64,000 bases of DNA, taken from Symbiotaphrina buchneri. Taxonomy: Eukaryota; Ascomycota; Symbiotaphrinales; Symbiotaphrinaceae. Position numbers and translations under genes: made by a program. A model generated the notes under the pieces. It was not told the DNA's origin, searched no databases, and saw only the letters and a program-made list of their open reading frames with translations. The stretch lies in the NCBI GenBank assembly GCA_001599915.1, contig BCIG01000002.1, positions 248,001 through 312,000 of the forward strand, read 5' to 3'. Positions 55,923-64,000 of this stretch are shown piece by piece; position 1 is the first letter of the stretch; the number at the start of each line of letters is the position of its first letter.

Positions 55923-57278
55923 ATGATCAATCTTACATCTGCACCCCCTCCAACCTTCCTCCACGATCACGCACAATCCATCACAGACAAGATGCTTGAA
56001 GAGATAGAAGCCAACTTTCAGACAGAGGGCAGTGCGCCACACTCTGTCCCGTCGAAGCCCTCACTTCAAAATACGGTGCAGCCTATCACCTCCCCAGGAC
56101 GACCCGTCCAGTCCACTGCCTCCAAAACAGCAACCGACATCAACAGCGAAAGCCCAAAGGTGCCCTCCGGCTTCCTTGGCCTACCTCTCGAGATACGCTA
56201 CAACATCTATTCGATGCTCTTGTCCACCGTATACACGCGAAAGCACTCTCGACACTCGGAGCCGACACGGAAGCGCTTTGGACACCACGACTGGAATCTG
56301 ACATTGGGATTGCTGTGTGTCAACAAGCAGGTGTACGAAGAAGCGCTACAAGTCTTTCACCGCGAGAATGACTTCGTGGTGGTCCAAAATGATTGTGTGG
56401 ATCTAACGGAGACTGATACCGCGTCTTCCTTCAGTGGTCTTGGCCTCCCATGCAAAGCATCACCAGCGTCGAGGATATCAAGAGTTGGAACATGCGGGTT
56501 TATCTTCGTTGCACTGAAGAAGAGGATTTCGATCATCTCAATAAGCCTGAAATTGTGGTCATGTTGGTTGATGACCTTGATGAGTTTTGCTCCGCCGTCT
56601 GCTATCATAGGTACGGAGGGCATGCAGTCACCATGAGCATGAACGTCCACTTTGAAGTCTCTGATAAAATCTTATGGCAAGACGTCCTGTATCAGCGCCA
56701 CGCACGATCACTGGAGGCAGTCATCGGAATCGGGCTCTCTGCCCCTCCAGGCGCGGACCTACGGCATCTGTTGTTCGGCTTCAAGTTATGGTATGGTCTC
56801 CAGTCGGTAACTTTCAAGGGTCGAGTACCGGATGACTTCCAGCAAGATATGATGCTGTACATGTGTGGCATGGAACCTGATGTCCCAGAGCTTTTCGCTT
56901 CACTTCGCTGCGAGATTGAGGAGCTTGAGAGCCTACTACTACCAGTATCTGCTTCTGCGTCACGGCGACTTCGATCTCCCTAAAGAATACAAGATCAGTC
57001 CCCCCGTGGAGGATTGCAAGCAGAAAGCTTGGGACTTCATTGCAGAGCTACCAAAGGGCGGGCGCGAGTTCTTCCAGACGGAATTTGATGAACTTGAAAG
57101 GTTCATCACCCATCCCGATGGCTTCAGACCGTCTGGACGATTCATGGATTGTTGGAGGTTCCAGCGCCGCGAGGAGGGATTGGCACGGGTGAAGGAGGGC
57201 AAGTCTTTTCTCACACCAGAGGAGATGGATATAGATTTTGAGGACGAGGACAGTGATGGCATGGTGGATGAAGCTTGA
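55923..57278 (+). pseudogene. 2EXR-family gene copy 1, internally deleted relative to copy 2
   Basis: The N-terminal part carries the 2EXR motif SGFLGLPLEIRYNIYSMLLSTVYTRKH and DWNLTLGLLCVNKQVYEEALQVFHRENDFVVV. A 38-bp intron (56397-56434; CTAAC branch-like box) joins it to WPPMQSITSVEDIKSWNMRVYLR. Around 56920-56940 the frame changes by +1 and reading resumes as RAYYYQYLLLRHGDFD to the stop at 57278. Against the paralogue at 58419, this junction skips about 170 codons of the middle, so it looks like a deletion breakpoint that also shifted the frame. Without repair the product would end near 56983. It may be a pseudogene, or a further intron may be used. Start could also be the ATG at 55992. 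Confidence 0.65.
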
Positions 57279-58418
57279 TCTTCCAGTATGTCGCAGAGGT
57301 GATCCAATAGGGTTTCCCCAATGGTCTCTTCTTCCTCTGTGTCAGTTTCCTACGAAGCTCTCTGACAGCTTTGCGCGTCAATACCCCACCCTTGTAATCT
57401 TTAGTGCAAGGGTGCCGGTTCTGCATCGATGACTTCTGTTCTTAGCTTCTCAGCGATACACTACGTTTCATGAGCAGAAACTCCCAGTAATATGGGCATC
57501 TTGTTAAGCTCCGTACCTTAGGTCTAACAGGGCCCGTGCTTTCGAGTCCTTCCCAAATACAACGCCGCGGTCTCGTTAAGCCATTCACCAAGAATCCCGA
57601 CAGCGGTGAGGAAGTAGGCATGCGTCGTCCAAATGCAAGCGAGTACTCTCCTTCGTATGTTGCATCCGCTCTGCGGCCCAAGCAGATAACCTTCACCCAG
57701 ACCACGTTCCCTCCAGACTTTCCTCCAGACCCCCTTCAACCAGTCGTCGTTCTAACATACACGTCGATGGTCGAAGAAGTCAGGCTCCAACCGTGAGAGT
57801 TACCCAGCGTTTCAGGCCGTCAACAATCCACCATCCCCAGACCGCCTTCAATCAAGCCACCCGCACCAGACAACCTTCGACCAGACAACCTCCACCCAGA
57901 CTGCGTTTCATCCAGACCACCTTCAACCAGTCATCGTTCTAACATACACGTCGATGTTCGAATAACTCGGGCTCCAACCGTGAGAGTTACCCAGCGTCTC
58001 GGACCGTCAACAATCCACCATCCCCAGACCGCCTTCAACCAAGCCATCCGCACTAGACAACCTTCAACCGGACCACCTATCCAAGACCATCTACGCCAGA
58101 CTACCTACACCGGACCACCTACACAAGTTACCTACGCTGGTCACCTACACCAGAGACCTACAGCTCAACCATCGGCCAAATAAGCTGGTCAATGATCCCA
58201 GAGCTAGAGCACAACCACAAGTTTCGCGTCATCTAAGCCGCCAGCGGTCACTTAGGCAGACCGCCTTTGACCAACATCCACCATAGTACCCACAACCGGC
58301 CCACCTCCCACAACCGCACAAGAATTCAATCTCGGTCAAGGACCTATCTGCTCACAATAAGAGCTTCACAGCACCGGCACTTCTTCCTATTGTCGTCGAC
58401 TTCCTGGCAAAGGCTACG
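57279..58418. other. intergenic with minisatellite
   Basis: 1.1 kb between the two 2EXR copies; the right half is repeat-rich (see the next entry). No independent gene supported. Confidence 0.5.
57640..58300. repeat. degenerate CCAGACCACCTTCAACC-type minisatellite with a 150-bp direct duplication
   Basis: Pyrimidine-skewed units of about 12-18 bp (CCAGACCACC, CACCAGACAACC, CCTACACCGGACCACC) recur throughout. Superimposed is a larger direct repeat: about 57733-57883 and 57920-58070 are roughly 90% identical, spaced 187 bp. The array may have mediated the duplication of the flanking 2EXR genes; that is inference. Confidence 0.75.
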
Positions 58419-59999
58419 ATGGCTGATGGATCTATGGCAGAGAGCTTAGCCTCGACCTCCAACGGCTCAGTTGACGAAGCTTCCACGACGCGTGTCGAGA
58501 CAACCTTTCCATTATTCAAGCTGCCGCTAGAAATACGTTTCAAGATCTACTCGCAAGTTCTTTCAACGTATAACACACGCAAGCACTGCCGCTATTACCC
58601 TCAGGGAAAGCACTGGGGTCACTACGACTGGAACCTGGCGCTCAGTCTGTTACGTGTGAACAAGCAAGTCCACAATGAGGCGGCCAGCATCTTCCACCGC
58701 GAGAGTGACTTTGTGGTGATACATAATCGGAGCAAGGTCATAACTAATAAATCGTATCCGCTCCGGTCACGTTTCCCTCCATGGCCACGGCAACAGCGGT
58801 TCAAAAATGTCGAAGATATGGAGGGTTGGAATATGCGCGTCTATCTTGAGTCTCCCGAACACGAACACAATCTTGACAATCCAGAGATTGCCGTGATACT
58901 TGCAGAGGACCTGGATGAGTTCTGCATGGCGGTCTTATACCATAGCTGCTGGGGATATGAGCCGGTGACACATTTGTTGAGAGTCCGCTTCGAGGTGTCC
59001 AACAAGCTTGTATGGGCGAATATGCTGAGCAGTAGGCCGTCGTCCAGTCCGCCAAAGGAACATGTTCTAGAGATCGCAGTTCGCGAACATGGTGGCCTGC
59101 AGCATCTCCTATCGCCCTTTAAGGACTGGTTTGAAGTGGTAGATGTATCTTTCGAAGGGCGTGTCAGTGGCGACTACAAAGAGAAAATAAGGCTCGCAAT
59201 GACCGAAAACGAACCAGACGTCCCCGAACTCTTTGCTGGATTACTGGGTGATCTGCAAGGTCTGAACAAACTGTTGGCGGACTACATTCCACATGAGTAC
59301 AGCCATGCGCGCAAGCTCTTAAGATACCTCAGGATGTTTTTCGATCGTCATATGGAGGAGATCTGGGGTAGCAAGTTGATTGAAGAATTTCCCGAGCTGC
59401 TCATCAAGCTTCTCTCACGCAACGCCCTCCACCACATCCAGATCCACCGGTATGAGCTGGCATTTCACAATGCAAGGGCTGCTTCCCTTCTAGGCTGGGT
59501 TTTTCACGACAACAAAAACGAAAACATCATTACTGCCCATCTTACTGAAGACATCATAGATGATGAGGCAGCGGAAGATGATGATTATCGGACTGAAGAT
59601 GAAGCGGACGTATCGATACAGCCCCCTGTCCAGAATCCAGCGTTCAATGGCATCAGGAATATCTTGTCATGGGTGATTCACAAACGCCAGTGGTTCGCTC
59701 CTGGTCTTCCACCACCGCGAGTGGCCCACGAGGAAGTCGCGCGGCCATGGTTCTACCAAGCATTGATGCTGGAGACGGGGCAAGTGGACGTGGAGGATGA
59801 CTTGGTGCCCATAACCAGCGCCGAGGAGTGCCGCACCAACGCAATGCAGCTCCTATCATTGTTGCCTGCGGATGAGCACGACGAGGTACTGAAGGAATTT
59901 GAAGAGTTGGAGCAATTCTTGAAGGATCCCGATGGGTTCAAACCTTCAGGGCGCGAACCGGACCTCACCCGTTACAGGAATCGGCGTGACCGGGCTTGA
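58419..59999 (+). CDS. 2EXR-family protein, copy 2 (intact)
   Basis: A single exon, 526 codons. The 2EXR motif FPLFKLPLEIRFKIYSQVLSTYNTRKH (~30-56) is followed by DWNLALSLLRVNKQVHNEAASIFHRESDFVVI. The middle (VEDMEGWNMRVYLESPE, EPDVPELFAGLLGDLQGL) and end (AEECRTNAMQLL, EFEELEQFLKDPDGFKPSGRE) match copy 1 in order. A central ~170-residue part with an acidic stretch (AAEDDDYRTEDEAD) is absent from copy 1. No known catalytic motif, signal peptide or membrane helix. Proteins of this family are abundant in ascomycete genomes and mostly unstudied. The ATG at 58419 or 58434 could serve as start. Confidence 0.8.
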   Translation: MADGSMAESLASTSNGSVDEASTTRVETTFPLFKLPLEIRFKIYSQVLSTYNTRKHCRYYPQGKHWGHYDWNLALSLLRVNKQVHNEAASIFHRESDFVVIHNRSKVITNKSYPLRSRFPPWPRQQRFKNVEDMEGWNMRVYLESPEHEHNLDNPEIAVILAEDLDEFCMAVLYHSCWGYEPVTHLLRVRFEVSNKLVWANMLSSRPSSSPPKEHVLEIAVREHGGLQHLLSPFKDWFEVVDVSFEGRVSGDYKEKIRLAMTENEPDVPELFAGLLGDLQGLNKLLADYIPHEYSHARKLLRYLRMFFDRHMEEIWGSKLIEEFPELLIKLLSRNALHHIQIHRYELAFHNARAASLLGWVFHDNKNENIITAHLTEDIIDDEAAEDDDYRTEDEADVSIQPPVQNPAFNGIRNILSWVIHKRQWFAPGLPPPRVAHEEVARPWFYQALMLETGQVDVEDDLVPITSAEECRTNAMQLLSLLPADEHDEVLKEFEELEQFLKDPDGFKPSGREPDLTRYRNRRDRA

Positions 60000-60431
60000 G
60001 TCTCGAGGCTTGACTGCAGCTGGGAGGAATTGCGGCGGGCATAGCCGCTGGTGGCTACCGTGAAGAGAGAGACAGGAATTTGGCGCTTGGATGACTGAAG
60101 ATTCACTGCACATGCTTTGGATTTGTGAACAGCCATGAGATTTTCAAATGAACGGGGTTTTCAACGATGCTTCTTCATTACGATACCTTGTTTCCCCCCT
60201 CTTTGAGATGAAGATTCCTGCGCTGATGCGGGTGATGCGGGAGAAAACATTTGTGTCGCAACGTGCGCTACAATGGCAGATTCGTTGCATTGATTGTACA
60301 TTTTTTGCTCCACCACGAATTGTCAATGCTGACATTGTAGATTTACGGGCCCAAGGGAAATTGATCAAGGCATCTCAGAATTGATGACTTCTTATCTAAC
60401 ATAAAATTTTACTCGGCTGAAAAGCAGTGTA
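60000..60431. other. intergenic before the MITE
   Basis: Downstream of the 2EXR gene. No gene or RNA supported. Confidence 0.35.
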
Positions 60432-60607
60432 CAGTCGTACCCTTTCTATAAGCATATAGGGATATAAGCATATTTTGTGCTGTAAGCATACGATTTTCTT
60501 ATTGAAGTCTGATTTACTAGGCACATTGACCTGGCTGTAAGCATAACCCCCGATATAAGCATAAACATTGCCTGACGAGCTCTATTCTTATAGAAAGGGT
60601 ACGACTG
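60432..60607. mobile_element. MITE of pogo/Fot1 (Tc1-mariner) type
   Basis: 176 bp bounded by perfect 21-bp terminal inverted repeats starting CAGTCGTACCCTTTCTATAAG, flanked on both sides by the dinucleotide TA (60430-60431 and 60608-60609), the target duplication of Tc1-mariner elements. Ends beginning CAGT are typical of pogo/Tigger/Fot1 members. The inside has no coding capacity and carries several copies of TATAAGCATA or TGTAAGCATA. Perfect ends suggest fairly recent movement; a full-length partner would have to supply the transposase. Confidence 0.88.
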
Positions 60608-61801
60608 TAGTGCTCAAATTCTTCCAAGAGGAAGGTGTGGCTGTCAGAAAGCCTTGTGTGTACAATACCGGCACTACGGGGAAATAATGCCTGTAGAAAG
60701 GCGCGTCCCGGTAGTCGCGTGACGAACGAGGAAATTACAGGCGTTAGTTAGCCTTGGCTGGCGCCATCTCTCCATCTCTCCAATCTCCGAGATTGCGCCA
60801 GAAGCAAAACATCCGCACCGATCAACGCTGGGATCAGGGGTTTATTGTTGTGCTTGTAACCTCGTGAGTCTGGCTCGAGAACCAAGTTAGGATATGGAGC
60901 GTGCTGGAAACGCTGTTCGCGTTGGAGAAAGATCAAGCAGTCGCCAATCCTGCTCCCGGAGCGCACAATATGGAGAGAACCTTCTACAGTCTGCTTTCCC
61001 ACCAGCACAGCCCCCAAGACGACTTAGCCCAGGTCACGTCAGCCTTACAGCGACTCACTGACCAAGTCAATTATTTTTATTACACCATATGACTCGCCCA
61101 GAAGACTTTTGCTGCTTGTGTCAGCTGGGACTGAACAAGCCTCATTCAGACCGGACGAGCCCTAATACTTTTTAGCTTGGCAGACTCGATTGGCCAAATG
61201 CCGCCACAACTTCCGCTCACTCAGTATACCCTCGGCAGTTCAACCGGAAGCAGTACACAACGTTTCTATTCCTGTCAACAACGACAGTGCCGGCTGTTAT
61301 TATTATTCCTGCGATGGCATTTTCCATCAACGAGAAATTACGATGGTGGGTCTACACGCCGGAAACAGCGATGTTTCTTCGCTGAAGCTGACGACGATGC
61401 CCTCTCCTAAGTTCTTCCCACTCGATAGAGTTCGGGGGTTAGGAGCCAAGGGGGCGGGTCTTGCCGGATCCAGATCGGGGAATGTGGTCTAGACGCCCAT
61501 TTTAATCTCCACACGAGAGGAACAGGCATCGTGGGCCCCTCAAGCTTTCCCCTTATGGACTTGTTTACACTTTTTCGAAGGGGCAGCCGAGGAATGCCCA
61601 TTCCACGACTGAACGCGGCGACCTCACGCGAAATTGGCCTCATGGCCTCATGTCTCCTTCATCCTCGTGCAACGCTCTTTTTTCCCTTTTTGTCTCACCC
61701 AACCTCAAGTCACTCCTTTTGACCTTCAGCATACATCGTTTTGAGCGTCTGGCTCTTTGTCTCTCTCTACTGTCTTCATTGTTACACCAATTGCTTCAAT
61801 C
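60608..61801. other. intergenic, promoter of the GH16 gene
   Basis: 1.2 kb without supported coding sequence. The last 150 bp before the ATG are pyrimidine-rich (CTTTTTTCCCTTTTTG, TCTCTCTACTG), as expected for a well-expressed fungal gene. No tRNA or further terminal repeats seen. Confidence 0.4.
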
Positions 61802-63706
61802 ATGGGGCGTCCATTCGCTTTCGCAGCTGCTGCCGCCGTACTGGCCCTCGCGGGCAATGCGGCCGCTCAGCTTGCTTCTACGCCGATTTCTGAGATTAAC
61901 GGCGGTGTCATGACCATCTGGGTCGAGAACTGTGATGTGGTTTGTGCAACGCAGGGTCTCGGAGCTGGCACAACTCCCACCGGCAACGTTGCCTCTCCCA
62001 CCTATGTCAGCGGTTCTTATGCGAGCGGCGTAACGGTCGTGTCTGTTCCAACCTCGCTCACTGCCTCCGGTGCCGGTGCGTACCTGAGCTCCATCAACAG
62101 CGAGGTCGCCAGTCCTTCTGGAATCGCCCTCGACCAGAAGGGTGCCGGTGTTGCGGCCGCTGCTGCCATCTCTCCCGCTGCAGGAAACGGACTCGGGGAC
62201 GTCTTCAGCTCTCTGTCCTCTGAAATCGCCAGCATCATCACCTCTGCTCTGGGCAGCATCCCTACCGGCGCTGCAGCTGGAACCTCTACGATTGTCACCA
62301 CAACAAGTGTCACGACCAGCGTCACTGCAAGCGCCATCCCGGCCGGTACTCCTTATGTCGTCACAGTGGCTGCGCCGCTCGCGCGGAGGGCTCGTCGCCA
62401 GGCTGCTGGTTCGTACGTTGACGCGACTGGATTTGTCACCTCGGACTGCGCGTCTGGTGCTTCTTTCACCTCATCTGAGGGCGAATTGTTGAGCGACGGC
62501 AAGGTCGTGTCCACTGATGCCGACGCGGACAGTGCTGCTCTCGTCGGCTCTTCCACTGTCATGGCCATCAGCACCACATTCGAACTCTCCAATGGTGCTC
62601 TTGTCTGGGCCAACTCAGCTTTCGCTACTGGCTTTGCTCAGTGGTGCGAGTTGACGACTGGACAAATCGTGGCTATCTTCAACGGCGACGTTCCCACTGG
62701 CTGCACGATCGTCACCCTGGGACTGATCCCTGCTTCATCTTGCCCTGCAAGCTCTTCAAGCTCTATCACCCCGATCGTGACTAGCTCATACGTGCCAGTC
62801 ACCTCCACATTGGTTTCTTCCGGGCTTAACGGTACCAGCTCGGCGGTCATCACGTCTTCCTCGCTTGTCACCTCGACCATCATCCCAACGACAACATCCT
62901 CCTCGTCGCCCATCAGCGTCTTCAGCAGCGTCTCTTCCACGCCCACCTCCACGCTTGCCAGCAGCAGCTCCACCACCTCGACATCCTCTCTCCCCACGTA
63001 CTCGCTCGTCTGGTCGGATGAGTTCGATGGCGACTCGCTCAACCAGGACTACTGGTCCTACCAAAACGGCGACGGCTGCAACATCAGCCTGTGCGGGTGG
63101 GGCAACGGCGAGATCGAGACCTACGCGACGAGCCAAGTCTCCGTGGCGGACGGCAACCTAGTCATCACGGCTTCGCTGATCGACGGGACGTGGTACTCCG
63201 GCAAGCTCATCTCGCAGAACAAAGTGTACAACACCTACGGACGCGTTGAGGCGCGCATCCTTCTCCCCACCGGCGACGGTCCCTTCCCAGCCTTCTGGAT
63301 GCTGCCCAACAGCGACATCACGTGGCCATACGGCGGCGAGATCGACATCACTGAGTACGAGTCTGCGTGGGCGCCCGACGTCTCGCCCGCGACGGTGCAC
63401 TACGAGGGCGCGGACGGCGCGGCCGAGACGTCGATTGCCAGCGGCACGGTGTATGTCAGCGACGCGTACGCCGATGGCAATTACCATATCTATGGCATTG
63501 TCTGGACCGAGGAGGGCATCACGTTCACGCGCGATGAAATTGCCATCGGCACGTATGCGAATGATGGAACGAATATCTACCCCTTCACCGATGACTTCTT
63601 CCTTATTTTGAATCTGGCGATTCAGCCGAGCTGGGGCTCGCAGGTCCCCGCGGACGCGACGGAGTTTCAGATGTTGGTTGATTATGTCAGGTGGTATACT
63701 GATTAG
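61802..63706 (+). CDS. secreted GH16 beta-glucanase with DUF7908-like domain and Ser/Thr-rich linker
   Basis: A single exon, 634 codons. The start at 61802 gives the signal peptide MGRPFAFAAAAAVLALAGNAAAQ; the frame is open 45 nt further upstream. An N-terminal Ser/Ala-rich region (~24-195) precedes a ~110-residue domain (SYVDATGFVTSDC... to LIPASSC) resembling the DUF7908 domain of secreted fungal proteins. A long Ser/Thr linker, probably O-glycosylated, leads to the C-terminal catalytic domain beginning YSLVWSDEFDG. The GH16 active site is E513-I-D515-I-T-E518 (GGEIDITEYE), with nucleophile and acid/base glutamates both present. It should cut or remodel beta-1,3(4)-glucan in the cell wall or outside. 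The domain order, DUF-like module before GH16, is worth noting. Confidence 0.93.
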   Translation: MGRPFAFAAAAAVLALAGNAAAQLASTPISEINGGVMTIWVENCDVVCATQGLGAGTTPTGNVASPTYVSGSYASGVTVVSVPTSLTASGAGAYLSSINSEVASPSGIALDQKGAGVAAAAAISPAAGNGLGDVFSSLSSEIASIITSALGSIPTGAAAGTSTIVTTTSVTTSVTASAIPAGTPYVVTVAAPLARRARRQAAGSYVDATGFVTSDCASGASFTSSEGELLSDGKVVSTDADADSAALVGSSTVMAISTTFELSNGALVWANSAFATGFAQWCELTTGQIVAIFNGDVPTGCTIVTLGLIPASSCPASSSSSITPIVTSSYVPVTSTLVSSGLNGTSSAVITSSSLVTSTIIPTTTSSSSPISVFSSVSSTPTSTLASSSSTTSTSSLPTYSLVWSDEFDGDSLNQDYWSYQNGDGCNISLCGWGNGEIETYATSQVSVADGNLVITASLIDGTWYSGKLISQNKVYNTYGRVEARILLPTGDGPFPAFWMLPNSDITWPYGGEIDITEYESAWAPDVSPATVHYEGADGAAETSIASGTVYVSDAYADGNYHIYGIVWTEEGITFTRDEIAIGTYANDGTNIYPFTDDFFLILNLAIQPSWGSQVPADATEFQMLVDYVRWYTD

Positions 63707-64000
63707 ATGGATGCTGGGGACGTGGCTTAGATTCCCGGAGCGCGCTGGTGAGCTCAGTGGGTGTGTAGAGAGATTGGATCGTTTGTAAGATTAGGGTGGA
63801 GGGTATGATTGCAGCGGAAGCTGACATGGTTGGGTGTTTGTTGGGTCTGTGGATCATGGCTTCTCTTGTATAGATATCGGGAGTAATAATACTTAATCAA
63901 ATGGCAGAGAAGTTTGGATAAAGCGAACATCGTTCGTCTGAAAAAGTACCTTAATATTTAAATATGCATCAATGGATGATGTGACAGCGGGACGGCTCTT

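Noticed and set aside
56397-56434. frame change in 2EXR copy 1 read as a frameshift
   Set aside because: A 38-bp GT...AG interval with a branch-like CTAAC explains it as an intron and restores alignment with copy 2.
1-64000. CRISPR arrays, operons with ribosome binding sites, riboswitches
   Set aside because: The window is eukaryotic; no regularly spaced repeats or such elements were seen.

Overview
The window is nuclear DNA of a filamentous ascomycete (Pezizomycotina). Most genes are broken by short GT...AG introns of about 43-90 bp. The gene families present are typical of that group: Zn2Cys6 regulators, PDR-type ABC pumps, 2EXR proteins, an ENA-type P-ATPase, and a Ser/Thr-rich GH16 wall enzyme. 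The class cannot be fixed from sequence alone. I built the exon models by hand; each summed to whole codons and joined conserved motifs in frame. The exceptions are flagged: four loci where the reading frame breaks.

Left part (1-15.5 kb): an AMP-forming ligase cut by the window edge, a 2-oxoglutarate/Fe(II) oxygenase, a full-size PDR transporter, a C2HC + Zn2Cys6 transcription factor with an internal 87-residue duplication, an unrecognised 480-residue protein and a LaeA-like methyltransferase. Activation, oxidation, methylation, export and a pathway-type regulator side by side look like part of a secondary-metabolite gene cluster whose core may lie off the left edge. This is the best candidate here for an undescribed system.

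Centre (15.5-34.5 kb): mostly core cell genes: adenylosuccinate lyase, the ankyrin-DHHC palmitoyltransferase Akr1 divergent from the SRP receptor beta subunit, 3-isopropylmalate dehydrogenase, and an ENA-type cation ATPase. Between them lie a 2EXR protein, a small cysteine-rich secreted protein, an F-box-like gene with a frame break, and a membrane RING-H2 protein assembled from three exons, one junction being a 32-nt intron.

Right part (34.5-64 kb): metabolic accessory genes (class II aldolase, two 2OG oxygenases, sugar transporter, two SDRs, tandem-GFA protein, aldo-keto reductase), a glycosyltransferase-like membrane protein, a Gypsy-type reverse-transcriptase fossil, a hairpin/tRNA-like repeat island, two tandem 2EXR paralogues (the first missing an internal part) separated by a minisatellite, a 176-bp pogo/Fot1-type MITE with TA duplications, and a GH16 glucanase.
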